From NCBI GenBank assembly GCA_965644295.1, contig CBFFRP010000308.1:1-48722 (forward strand): DNA of 48,722 nt, written 5' to 3'. The stretch is from Paraphysomonas bandaiensis. Lineage: Eukaryota; Chrysophyceae. Both the position numbers and the translations under genes were made by a program. Under the pieces are notes generated by a model. It did not search any database. It saw only the letters and a list, made by a program, of their open reading frames with translations, and was not told the DNA's origin. Below, one piece after another: positions 21,853-32,406 of this stretch (position 1 is its first letter; each line of letters opens with the position of its first letter).

Positions 21853-23746
21853 ATGTGGAGTGATCAAACTGAATCAGAGATCAATGAGATAGTGAATATA
21901 GCCCTTGTATTAAGTAGATATGATGAGGAATATGATATATATGAAGATAATGATTATGATATTGATCATATCGATCCATCAAAGGAGTTTATCTCTATGT
22001 TACAGGTATTTAATGATGTAGTTGTTAGTAACAGTGAAAGAAATGGTTATGATTCAAAGGTATCAGTTACTGATGATCTATCCGTCCAATCAGAGACCTC
22101 CAATCAGATTACTTCTAATGAATTGAATGAAAGTTCATTGGTTGATAGTGATCAAACTGAAAGTATTGGAGCAAATGATATGCATATAGCGGTCTATAAT
22201 TGTGATATCAACCGTGTGTTGGAGTTGCTCTCGATTAGAAGTGTGCAGTGTTGGGATACTGTAGACCACAGGGGAAACAGTCCTTTGCTATTAGCTATAA
22301 AGCTGCGGTAATTTTTCATATGTGTACTGATGTATTTAACGAATGTTTTTAGGTTTGTTGAACTAGCGAAACTACTCATAGCAGAAGGCTTTTCATGTGA
22401 CCGTGTGAGCCGTTGGCACGGTGCTGAATATCATCTAATGGATGATGCTGTCTTAACGAGAGATGTCTCACTTGTAAAAGCTGCATATAGTAGCCTACAA
22501 AAAGATTCATGGAAAAAATGGGTGGAGAAACGACCACTCTTGTTGGAGCAACTGGAGCAGATACCTGACATGTATATAGAGATGAGCTGGAAATTCTCAG
22601 GCACTGGACCGATGAGTCCTGTTGTGAAAATGTTTGCCCCACATGACACATACAAGATATGGAAAAAGGGGAGTTGGTTGCGTCTAGATAGTACTATAGC
22701 TGGATTTTCGCGGAACTTGTCAGCGCGACGCTGTGACCTCTCGCTTATCTTTCGAGGATCCGGTGGATCAGAATCCCATGGAGTGCGCAGTGACTGTGAC
22801 GGAGACTTATTTCTTATCAATCGGAGCGAAGGCACTTATCTGCGGGTGGGTGGGCAATAAGGCTCTGATTGCGCTAACGTAATTTCTACCCAGGTTCTTC
22901 GAAGAATTGAGAGACCTTCCGACACTGAAACTTCTAATTTCGCTCATCGAATGGTAAATGTGCTTTTGATATGTGCTATCAGCATGCTGACTATCATTGC
23001 AGATAACTTCGCAGAGTAGTAAAGTCAATTCTGTTGATGTGGATGCCACAAACTGGTCGTTTCGACCTATCGTTGATCGCAGTGGAAAGGTATTGATCTG
23101 CAGTTTTTACTCAGACTTTATGACTTCTGTGTAGACGAAGTCATGCGTAATTAACGGTGAAACTTGTTTGAAATGGGAGGCACGAGGTGATATGAAGGTA
23201 CATATATTCTAACTGCATGCATTTTTTCTGACTTCTTTTTCAGATTAAAGTTCACAGCAAGAGCAACAACAATGACGTGTTGTGTATGAGTGAACATGAG
23301 TACTTCCATGAGGAAGATGGAGTAGCAGAGCATTCGATAGAATCTTCAACACGACTCCGACGAAAGGAAAGGGAAAAGACAGTTGATAAACACGTTAGAG
23401 CTGGAGTTTATATGACACCAAATTTTCCAATTTCAATAACGTGAGTTTATTCGTATTACGATAAAATCTTTGACGATAGTACTTTTGCAGAGAACTTATG
23501 CCAATTATGGAGATATTTTCAATGCGCAATGAATATGTTGAAAAACTAGCGAATATATTTGGTGGTGCTAGCAATTATAGCATACCGAGTGATTTATTTC
23601 CCTATCGATTACAAGTTCCTATTTTCTTAGGTGTAAGCGCCGTTGTAACTTTCAGTCGTGTTGAGAGGCACCCAGATGTTGAAACCACTATGTTTGATAT
23701 TCCTGTGCATTTTAATGAAATTGTTGATGATGTAGACACTACATAG
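21853..23746 (+). CDS. ANKRD13-like ankyrin / GPCR-chaperone domain protein
   Basis: Exons 21853-22307, 22353-22845, 22894-22953, 23003-23089, 23135-23197, 23244-23440 and 23491-23746; introns 45-50 nt; 536 residues. Residues 1-105 are an acidic, probably disordered extension. Residues about 108-205 form two to three ankyrin repeats (MHIAVYNCDINRVLELL; HRGNSPLLLAIK). From about 215 onward the sequence follows the ANKRD13 family 'GPCR-chaperone' domain: KRPLLLEQLEQIPDMYIEM, YKIWKKGSWLRLDSTIAGF, CDLSLIFRG and a C-terminal ELMPIMEIFSMRNEYVEKL. Animal ANKRD13A/B/D bind Lys63-ubiquitinated receptors through C-terminal UIM motifs and ANKRD13C chaperones receptors at the ER. The protein here ends soon after the core domain, so UIMs appear absent and a 13C-like role is more plausible. 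Confidence 0.82.
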
Positions 23747-24241
23747 ATCTAATGTTTAGTCTGTTGAAGTTCGTAACGTTGAGTATAACATTTAACATTA
23801 TATAACTATTGATGCTTTCGTGATATACAATGTACGAAATACATAGTGGTGTAGTGGTATAAGGTATTAGCCCAAACAATAAGAGATAAGAGACTAGAAA
23901 CATATTTTAGATAAAAATGTTATAGATGTAGTGATGTACTATGAGTACGACTAGACACAGTCACTGCTCATCCGATACGATGTACTCTTCTAATTAGAGA
24001 CAAACAACTTAAAATATTCGACCTCAGAAGTGCACTTGCATATTTATTTACATATGCTCACTCTATACAAAATCAGTGCATAATTTTCTCGAATTCCCTA
24101 CAAAGAATAAAATCGATAGATTTGGAAAACACTCAGTCAGCTACAGATAATTGACAACTTCGTGGAACACTGTAGCCAATAGACCATCGAAATTCATACT
24201 TTAGAATAGCTTTGTCAAAATTGGCAAACTGTTCTAATGTT
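23747..24241. other. Convergent 3' intergenic region
   Basis: 495 bp of AT-rich sequence between the ends of the ANKRD13-like and CRT-like genes. No gene, RNA or repeat was recognised. Confidence 0.5.
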
Positions 24242-25532
24242 CTACTTATCCAAGCTCAGCACAATTACCCTATCATAGAAAGCATCCGGTGCTGCACTAT
24301 CTAAGCTATCGAGGGATCCACTTCGGCTCATTGGAGTATATGCAGCACCACAGCTCACAACAGGGGATCCGTATCGGGATAGCCGATCTTCGGCCTCCTC
24401 ATCCCGGAAGGATCGCACGCGCCAAAGCGTAAAACCTACGAGAACGACACCAAGTCCGACTACAGTCATCGGGTTGAATTCCTCTCTGTACTCACCGAGT
24501 AGTGGTAGATTGAATGTGAGCACCGTTAACGGAAGCAAAAGGGCATTGGTAAGGGTGCTCAGAACCGCTCCATCATGTTTTACCAAATAGAGACCAAGAA
24601 TATTGAGTATAAAATTTAGTACACAGTAGCCCGTCAGCAGCCAAAAGGTGTGTTTGCTTGAGCACTCATTATTGTAGTGAATGAAGCATGCAACCCCACT
24701 GCAAAATGAGTCAAAAATTTCCGACAGTGAGGACCCTTCAGCGCTACCTATCCCGGGAAGCATCTGTAGCACACCCAAAACAAAACCCCACAACAGCTGA
24801 TATACGGACACCAGCTGGGTCATGTACATGACATGCACCTGTAGGTTCCGAAATCCCATTTCTTTATATATACAAGAGAAGGCTATGGGAATGTTGGAAA
24901 GGAAATATAAGAGGTTGGAAGTGATATCGTAGTAAGACTCCGCCTCTCCTGCAGAGGGGATGAGCACTACCCATGCCCCTACAAATATCAAGGAAGCGCC
25001 AACAAGCTGCAGGGGAGTTGAATGCTTTCCTAAGAGTAACCACGATAGAAGCATCGTGATAGGAATGAGAGTTTGGTTCAGAAGCTGTTGTAACGACCCA
25101 GAGGTTCGGTTTGCTCCCATTGCTGCAAGAAAGCCTCCGACACTATCCAGAAAACCCATTATGATAAACTTTCGATGCGGAATTTGCTTCATTTCATCCG
25201 TGATCTCACCTCGCCGAGTCAATCCATGTAAAATAAAGCCACCATACACTACGTAAAGAAAATTTACACCTTGACTGACGAAAAATGCCCGACTTTCACC
25301 ATAAGCAGAGTACATAATCTATATAATAGAGAGAGTTACGTTAAGTCATAGCAGTTAATCATTATATTTTATGACATACTTTGTAAGAAACAAAATTTAA
25401 TGGTCCAACAATTAATATACTGATAATACTGCTATATAGCCACCATGATTGTGTAGTGTCTGTCTTTCCAGCTCTATCGATATGCATTGCATCGATATTA
25501 CTGTTAACAGCACCATATCCTTGTTCAACCAT
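24242..25532 (-). CDS. CRT-like drug/metabolite transporter, two exons
   Basis: Exons on the minus strand: 25532-25380 and 25318-24242, one 61-nt intron; 409 residues. Multiple hydrophobic helices, about ten, follow an N-terminal cytoplasmic stretch of about 30 residues. Motifs typical of the chloroquine-resistance-transporter-like family are visible: RTSGSLQQLLNQTLIPITM, LLYFLSNIPIAFSCIYKE and the final TNALLLPLTVLTFNLPLLGE. There is a Cys-bearing luminal loop (CSGVACFIHYNNECS). Family members (Plasmodium CRT, plant CLTs, Dictyostelium CRTp) sit in the digestive vacuole, plastid envelope or endolysosomes and move peptides, amino acids or glutathione. Substrate here is unknown. The tail is acidic and Ser-rich (SRSGSLDSLDSAAPD). 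The frame is consistent across the intron. Confidence 0.85.
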
Positions 25533-25962
25533 CACTTGAAGTTATATCACTAGTACTAGAAGTAACAGGATAGGATAGACTATTGAATAGAATCGTGGTA
25601 TTATATATGCTTGATATGGTGTAATAATGCATATGATGACAGACGTTCATACGACAATGAAAGGATTAGCAATGATGAGTTTTTAGACACAGTCTGAACA
25701 AAAAACAGAGGTTTTTCGAAACCTACCCCAAAACAGGTGGATTTTGAAGCCACTTCTGAAAGGATATTCCGGTTTTCAAATCCTCGGGGTCCAAAACTTC
25801 AGATTTATTGACAAAAACTTAGTACGAATCTGTTAAAGTACTATACGTCATACGAAGTGTACTCTCCCATATAGCGTATAGGCTATAGACCATACCACAG
25901 ATAGTGACAGGGAGTGTGATGAATCTGATATCTATAGACGATAGAGTATGATATGGAAGAAG

Positions 25963-26232
25963 TTAAAGTGATGTTGTCATGTTAACATCAATTACCAGTG
26001 ATATTTCTATAGAGGTAATCAAGTTAAAGTAGTATAACGACGACACGATACTATCAGCAAGATACTCTAAACTTGTATGACCAATTAACCAGATATCATC
26101 TTTGAGAGGCAATTCAAGGTACTTAGAGGACTGTTTCATGAGTATTCTATTAGATACTAGAATAGTACTTCTTTGATGACAACTCAACTCAATGATTATA
26201 ATGGATATCATATCCGCTGGAATTGAAACCAT
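25963..26232 (-). CDS. Hypothetical short ORF (doubtful)
   Basis: 89 codons from a Met. It includes STILVSNRILMKQSSKYLELPLKDD, whose pattern of alternating hydrophobic and polar residues looks protein-like. I recognise no family, and no neighbouring exon could be joined with confidence. It may be a fragment of a lost gene or chance. Confidence 0.2.
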   Translation of the reverse strand: MVSIPADMISIIIIELSCHQRSTILVSNRILMKQSSKYLELPLKDDIWLIGHTSLEYLADSIVSSLYYFNLITSIEISLVIDVNMTTSL

Positions 26233-27691
26233 GTATTACATTGACAATGCTTGCTGGGTCTTCGTATCTTGATATAATTTGGTACGGAGTGAGTTTGAAG
26301 ATTGTGTGATAAGGAGTTTGACATTGATAGAAAGAGCTCTGCTTGACAATGAGATATAACAAATGCCCGAAACGCTGCACGCATGAGTGGAAAATTATTT
26401 TGGAGCTTAAGCGAAGGATAGATTTTTTCCTAGCTGCACACGATTACATCTGTGGTATCATGTATGATTCAAGAAGTGATACTGACTTCACCTAAGTAGA
26501 GTAATAACTTTACTTATACTTGTAGCGTGCTTTCTCATATTCTGTTTACATGCTTTTAAGAAGTAGTAACGATTGCAAGCAAGTTATTGTAGTAATTAAA
26601 GCTAATTTACTTATAGCGTGTTCTTTCATGTTCTGTATTTAGTAACATGCATGAACACAACATTTCGTTTAAACTAACTCCATTAGGGATGCCAGCCAAG
26701 CGTTTCTTTTGTGGACGCATGAGAGGCAAAAGCATCCACAAGTCTTGTGGACTTGGCAGTGTAGTAGCCTACGCCCCAAGCTAACGCTTCTTGCTGTCTC
26801 CCGTCTCCCCATTCCGCGGTTTTCTATGGTGTTTACCTGTGTGAAATCAATACGTTCGATGAAACAACTGCTTCATATCTTTGTGAAGACGTTTCAGAGC
26901 TGTCACTATATGAAGCGAACAAATTGGTATTGAACCATGGCTTGCATTATCAGTTAATTGCATTGGTTTTTCATATGGTTTACACCATACTATTGCTAGA
27001 GCTATGAAGGAGATGAAGGCATCAAATACACATTAAAATTATATCAACAAATACATCACAGATTAGACCTAAGACAGCAATGTGACAATCGTTAGAAGAA
27101 GGATAGGCGGGAATGGGGGAGCGTTGGATAAAATGGTGTCACGTTGAGTACGGACGAATAATACAAGGCTACAACAAAGTACACCAAATATGGGATGAAG
27201 CTTTGCTCGGTGCAATGGAATAAAGTCAGTTGTGTAGATTAACAGTCTGAGTTATGTCCATTCAAATTGCTCTAGATGGTAGTTAGGAGCTCTGTGAGCC
27301 GTTGGTTATTCCTATATGCTATATATGTATATATGTGGCTACGAATAGACTATTGCTAGATAAAGATTGAAGATTGTAATCATAATTCAATAATAACCGT
27401 GGATTACCGATATTTCAGGAGTTTGCTAAGTGATACGCATATAAAGGGCAAATCAGCTTACGATTATTACGCCCTAGTGTCAATATATATTGCAACGGGG
27501 AGGTTTATTCCTAACATCATAAGGCAGGTCATTCCAGTGGTTTTCAGGCACTTTATTGAGCAAGTTGACGATCTGGTGTTATTCAAGAAGAAGCTTCTAA
27601 AATTGACTTGAATAATACGGAGGGGGTAGATAATGATAACGCTCCTGGTGTAGAAAGCCCCAATTCCTTAATGGGAAAATAGTTCAGGCTC

Positions 27692-28135
27692 AGATTTCGA
27701 ATGCCGTATATGCTGTTTAAGAAGCAACTGCCCCCGGTGTACATAGAGACAAACGCGTTCGATACTAAATTGCAGTCCTATATACCGGTGCACTTTAAAT
27801 TGATGATTGTCCTTAGAATGCTTGGAAAAGGTACTGATGCTGATAGTATTGAATAATTAAGCAGTGTACCTATGAGTACTGTAAACTCTATTCTCCATAT
27901 TTACACCAAGATTCGGGAATTGTTTGCATTTGTTAGTATACCTAAAGCTGGTACAGATGTTATACCATTGATGACGCAAAGTCAGTTCACTGGTCTGAGT
28001 TCTTGAGTACGTAAGAAAAGACGTGGAGTGTACGATGGGATTTTAAGACAACACTTCCAAATCTCTAAAATACAATTATTTACTGAAGCAGAGACTTCAT
28101 TTACACAATGTAAGGGCATGTACAATACTTCATAA
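27692..28135 (+). pseudogene. Decayed Harbinger/DDE_Tnp_4-like transposase fragment
   Basis: The frame beginning near 27692 reads RFRMPYMLFKK..., then PVHFKLMIVLRMLGKG, then PMSTVNSILHIYTKIRELF. This follows the N-terminal pattern of PIF/Harbinger (HARBI1-like) transposases: an 'FR-PY-LF' motif, a hydrophobic 'ALR-LG-G' helix and a helix-turn-helix 'S-STV'. The frame is broken by TAA at 27854-27856, TGA at 28004-28006 and a final TAA near 28133. The catalytic D,D,E region is not visible. The assignment is from pattern memory, without an alignment. Confidence 0.5.
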
Positions 28136-28427
28136 CATGCAATATTATTTGCATCGAATGGGTTGAAGTTCCATCAAGAATTCAATTGGGAAAGTAACTG
28201 TACTGTACATATATACTGCTGTATACTTTATCTCCCTGCAATAATAATACTGTGCTGTCCTTTCTCTTGTACATTCTAGACCCGTATCCTATAGAGTTAC
28301 AAATATACTAAACTGAAAAATATAACCATATGATGAGGGTTGATCTCGAATATTTTGACAAATAAAAAGATCCAACGACAAAATTGTGTATGATAAATCT
28401 GACTGTCCATATACTACGAATTACTTA

Positions 28428-28473
28428 CTGTATAGTGTATAGGGGCGTCTATATACTGCTGTATAGTGTATAG
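28428..28473 (+). repeat. Direct repeat CTGTATAGTGTATAG upstream of PLC
   Basis: Two identical 15-bp copies at 28428-28442 and 28459-28473, 31 bp apart start to start and about 100-140 bp before the phospholipase C start codon. They may be promoter elements. Confidence 0.55.
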
Positions 28474-28566
28474 AGAAGACAGGCACTAGAGCATATGTAT
28501 ATATCTCCCCATCATAGCAATAGACATAATTAGAAAGATAGTTAACATAAACAGGAATATTTTATC

Positions 28567-31341
28567 ATGTCAATTACAGGAAACGATTCTTCATATACAA
28601 GACAAGTATCTCGTGGTCAATCAAGTGTGAATGCACGTAGAAGACGTCATAGAAATGATTCATCTGATGAAGAAGAGATTGATCTCACTATATTACAAGA
28701 AGGTGATCCTCTCATATCAATTGAGAGGATAGAGTCATAACTTATATATAGGATGTATGTTTTTAAAGTTTGGACGTAAAGGACCTGTACATGAGAGGCT
28801 TATAAGACTGACAGATGATTGCCGTTATATAGAATGGAACAGCTCATGGATTAAATTTAAACCAAAAGAAGAATGTAGAGGTATATATATTGTTTAACTT
28901 GTATGTATATTTATTTGAGGTTGTTCAGTGGATTTGGAAGCTGTATCTCGCATTCAACATGGCCAAATGACAGCTAATTTCGAACGACATCGAGCTGTAT
29001 TTGGTGGAGCTAGTGGAAACTCTTTTTCTCTCATTTATGGTGATAACCGTTCACTAGATCTTATTGCACCATCTCCAGAAGTATTTCGTGTTTGGTTTTT
29101 GGGATTAAAACAGGTGCTGCAAGCCATTCGAGAGGAGCGAGTGAATACCAGTGCATATAAGCGGTTCTTGAAGGCTAAGTGGGATACTGCGGACAGCGAT
29201 GGCAGTGGTACACTCACAAAAAGGGAGGTAGTAGAATTGGTGGCGTCGATGAATGTAAATCGACCAAAGAACGTTATTTATGCCATGTACACGCAAGTAG
29301 ATGTGGACAACAGCGGCACTCTCACCTTTGAAGAGTTCTGTGACTTCATTGATTTGCTGCGCCGCAGACCTGAGATTGAGTTCCTCTGGTGTACAATAGC
29401 TATCCAGCACAACTACAATACGCCTCTACGCATACCAGCGAATAGTGAAGATATTTCGTCAGAGTACAGTGAAGCTATCTCTTTGGATAGCGTCATATCT
29501 GTTGAGGAGTTCATTGCTTTCTGGTAATGTTATCCTTGGGTTATCAACGTTGATAATATGTGCTTGTACTCAGGCGAGAAAATCAGAAGCAGCATATCAC
29601 ATATGAAAAGGCACTGGAGATGATTGCGGCTGGCATGGGTGACGACTTTAATGAGAGCAACCCGTGTTTGACACTTGCAGGATTCAACAACATAATGTGC
29701 GCCTCATTCAATGACGCCTTCGACATCAGCAAGCAGATAATTTATCAGGATATGACTTATCCACTGTCGTATTATTTTATGGCATCTTCTCATAATACTT
29801 ATTTGGAGGGGGATCAGCTGAAGAGCGCCTCATCAGTGAACCGCTATATCAATGATTTGTGCAAGGGATGTCGATGCGTGGAGCTGGACTGCTGGGACGG
29901 TGATGATGGAGAGCCTGTCATATACCACGGGCATACGCTCACTGCAAAAGTTCTTTTCGAAGGTAGAAGTTTCTTTTGCTTTTATTGTGTATTTTAATGT
30001 TGCTGCAGATGTGATCAAAGCCATGGCGGAATATAATTTCAGGGTGTCACCGTACCCTGTGGTGTTAAGTATAGAAAACCACTGCTCCTTGCCTCAGCAG
30101 GAGGTTATGGCACGGATAATAAAAAGAGAGTTCGGAAGCAATTTGCTGATGCCAGGGGATATGCTGGGTGACTACTTGCCTTCGCTGGAGCAACTTAAGT
30201 ACAAGGTTCTGATAAAAGGAAAGAGGGTTAGTGCCGCTGCGGCTGCAGCAGCTGCAGCTGATAGCATTGCGCTGGATGACGATGACGACGATGACGATGA
30301 TGATGAGGATGATGATGAGGCGAAGACAAGTTCTCTATCTGCGAAAACGAAGGAGGATGTAAAAACAATCAAAAATAATAAGAAAAAGCATAAGGAGAAG
30401 ACGCATCCAGATTTGTCTGCAATTACCTATTTGGGTACCTGTCACGTCAAGTCTTTCTCTCCTGAGGATTCAGCTGCCATTCCTCCAGACATGATGACTA
30501 GTTACAGTGAAATCAAGACGCTAAAGTATTTGAAGAAGCCTGACATCGTTAAGGGATGGATAGAACACAACAAGGTTCATCTAAGGTAAGGTACTTTTAT
30601 TTGTGGGTTATGTGTAAAACCAGCATACTTCCAGTCGCATATATCCGAAGGGCACCCGTGTAGACTCAAGCAACTTGGACCCATGTCCAGCCTGGTCTGC
30701 GGGCAACCAGTTGGTGGCCCTTAACTATCAGACACCATGTGTTCAGATGCACCTCAATGACGGAAAGTTTCGAGAAAATGGAGAGTGTGGGTATGTGCTT
30801 CGTCCGCAGTTTCAGCTGACCAAAGATCGGCCCAAAGCTACTATTCGCCTAGTTGTACATGTAATTAGTGCTCAGCAACTGCCAAAGCCCGGTGGAGCAA
30901 AGAAGGGAGAGGTGTCTATATGCCAGCTTGTTACATTTGCTATAGCTTATATATATTACTCAGGTTATCGATCCCTATGTCTCGGTGAATCTCTATGGTC
31001 CAAGCAAAGACCCAATATCTTACCGAACGAAAGTTATTCAAGATAATGGTTTTAATCCTATTTGGAATGAGGTAAATGCGTATATTCTTTTCTCGGAATA
31101 ATAATACGAGTGTTTCTAGGTATTTTCGTTTGAAGTTAAACGACGAGAGCTGTGCCACCTATACTTCCGTGTTATGGATTCTGACCTCGATGCAGATGAC
31201 TTCATTGCATACTCTTCAACTCCGGTAGATGCTTTGGTTGAAGGATACCGTACATTTAAGCTCTTTGACGAGAAGGGTCTTTGTGATGGTGATTTTGCTT
31301 TTGCAGGTCTCTTTTGCCGCATCACCATTGAGGACCAGTAG
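28567..31341 (+). CDS. Phosphoinositide phospholipase C, delta type
   Basis: Exons 28567-28702, 28752-28880, 28929-29523, 29574-29962, 30009-30585, 30635-30911, 30964-31071 and 31120-31341; introns 46-52 nt; 810 residues. Order: PH domain (about 45-160), two canonical EF loops (177-188 DSDGSGTLTKRE; 213-224 DVDNSGTLTFEE), X half, linker, Y half, C2. The catalytic set is intact: His360-Asn361 in SSHNTYL, Glu390 and Asp392 in VELDCWDG, His407 in YHGHT, Glu439 in LSIENH. The Y half has SEIKTLKYLK and SRIYPKGTRVDSSN. The X-Y linker holds nine Ala then an Asp/Glu run. It would hydrolyse PI(4,5)P2 to IP3 and diacylglycerol at the plasma membrane under Ca2+ control. The first intron is set at 28703-28751 because this alone joins to the PH frame with normal length. 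Confidence 0.93.
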
Positions 31342-32406
31342 ACGGTGTGATGTGGACGACGCCGTTCTACGTACCATGTGTGATTTATAGGAAGTGTTTT
31401 TGGGTTGCTTTCCTATTTTTTCCGTGTACGTTTGTAGAGGTTTATAAATGTAGAAGAGCGTAAATAATGCTTGGTGATAACATTACAATTCGTTGTGACC
31501 TCTTGTGTGGTCTCTGCTGAACGGCTACCGTTAAATAAACAATGTAGCACTTTTTAGGTGTAATTTGTCGGATAGTTAAGTAATTAATTGCGAAATATCT
31601 TGCATTCATTTAATATCTTGCATTCATTTGTAACTATAAACTAATTTTAAGACAAATATCATTTAGTCTTATTAGCACTACTCTTACAACAGACATAAAA
31701 AGTATTGAAAAATACTAATTTTAACATATTGTACAAATTTCCCAAAATGTACCACAGTCAAAAGAACCATCCACTTATTACACATTTGTCATACAGGACA
31801 CACCGCTCACAATAGTTTTCATACCATTGTAGATAGGTAGCCTAGCGACGAATGTGCCTCCCGCGGAAAGTCCCGACATAACGCTTCGTTATCGGAGCTG
31901 CTCTTATACCTGCGTTCTGGCCATCTTCATGTGATTAAACTCTGTACGAAATTGGCCATTCTGAAGAGCATCTGGTTTTCTTCCGTACCGCTAAAGTTTA
32001 CACAGAAGGCTCTCCATCCTTTGTATTTTTGTTAGCTTCCTGACTAATGGACTGCAGTTAATATATAGTCGCTTTTTATTATATGAGAGCCATACAGCTA
32101 TGAACTAGACCTTGCTATTATAGATGTCAGTGAATGAAAGTGTACAATGACGGGCCCGCCCTACCACCTGATCCCCGGTAAGAGAATGAAGTCTTTTCTC
32201 CCACTACCTTTTTGGTGCGCATATCCTTAGATACTCAAAGTCATCACGGTGACATATTGAATCTTCTAGAGCCAGGCTTATTCACGAATACACTTGACAG
32301 TCATACCAGTATTTTACTTACAACTAATGTCATCTATCTACAGTAAACTACCTCACCAATCCATTTTACAAGGTTAACAAAATACATCAATGTAAAATAC
32401 TTCTAT
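31342..32406. other. Convergent 3' intergenic region
   Basis: 1,065 bp between phospholipase C and the giant gene. It contains an 18-bp tandem duplication (AATATCTTGCATTCATTT, 31594-31629) and a less AT-rich patch at 31850-32010 with a short hairpin (ATAACG-CTT-CGTTAT at 31879-31893). No gene or known RNA was recognised. Confidence 0.45.

Larger units (their letters stand above)
25533..28566. other. 3-kb intergenic region with transposon debris
   Basis: The region contains a minus-strand 89-codon frame (25963-26232; doubtful), an exon-like plus-strand open stretch at 26768-27007 that includes LCEDVSELSLYEANKLVLNHG but has no early Met, a 70-codon frame at 27399-27611, and a decayed Harbinger-like transposase (27692-28135). 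Close to the phospholipase C start there are direct repeats of CTGTATAGTGTATAG (28428 and 28459). Confidence 0.5.

Noticed and set aside
28724-28751. A possible 18-nt micro-intron between the first and second PLC exons
   Set aside because: A donor at 28703 gives a 49-nt intron with standard GT-AG ends and joins directly to the PH-domain frame, so no tiny intron is needed.
31850-31990. Possible small structured RNA (short hairpin in a less AT-rich patch)
   Set aside because: Only a 6-bp stem is visible, and no match to tRNA, snRNA or other known RNA signatures was seen.
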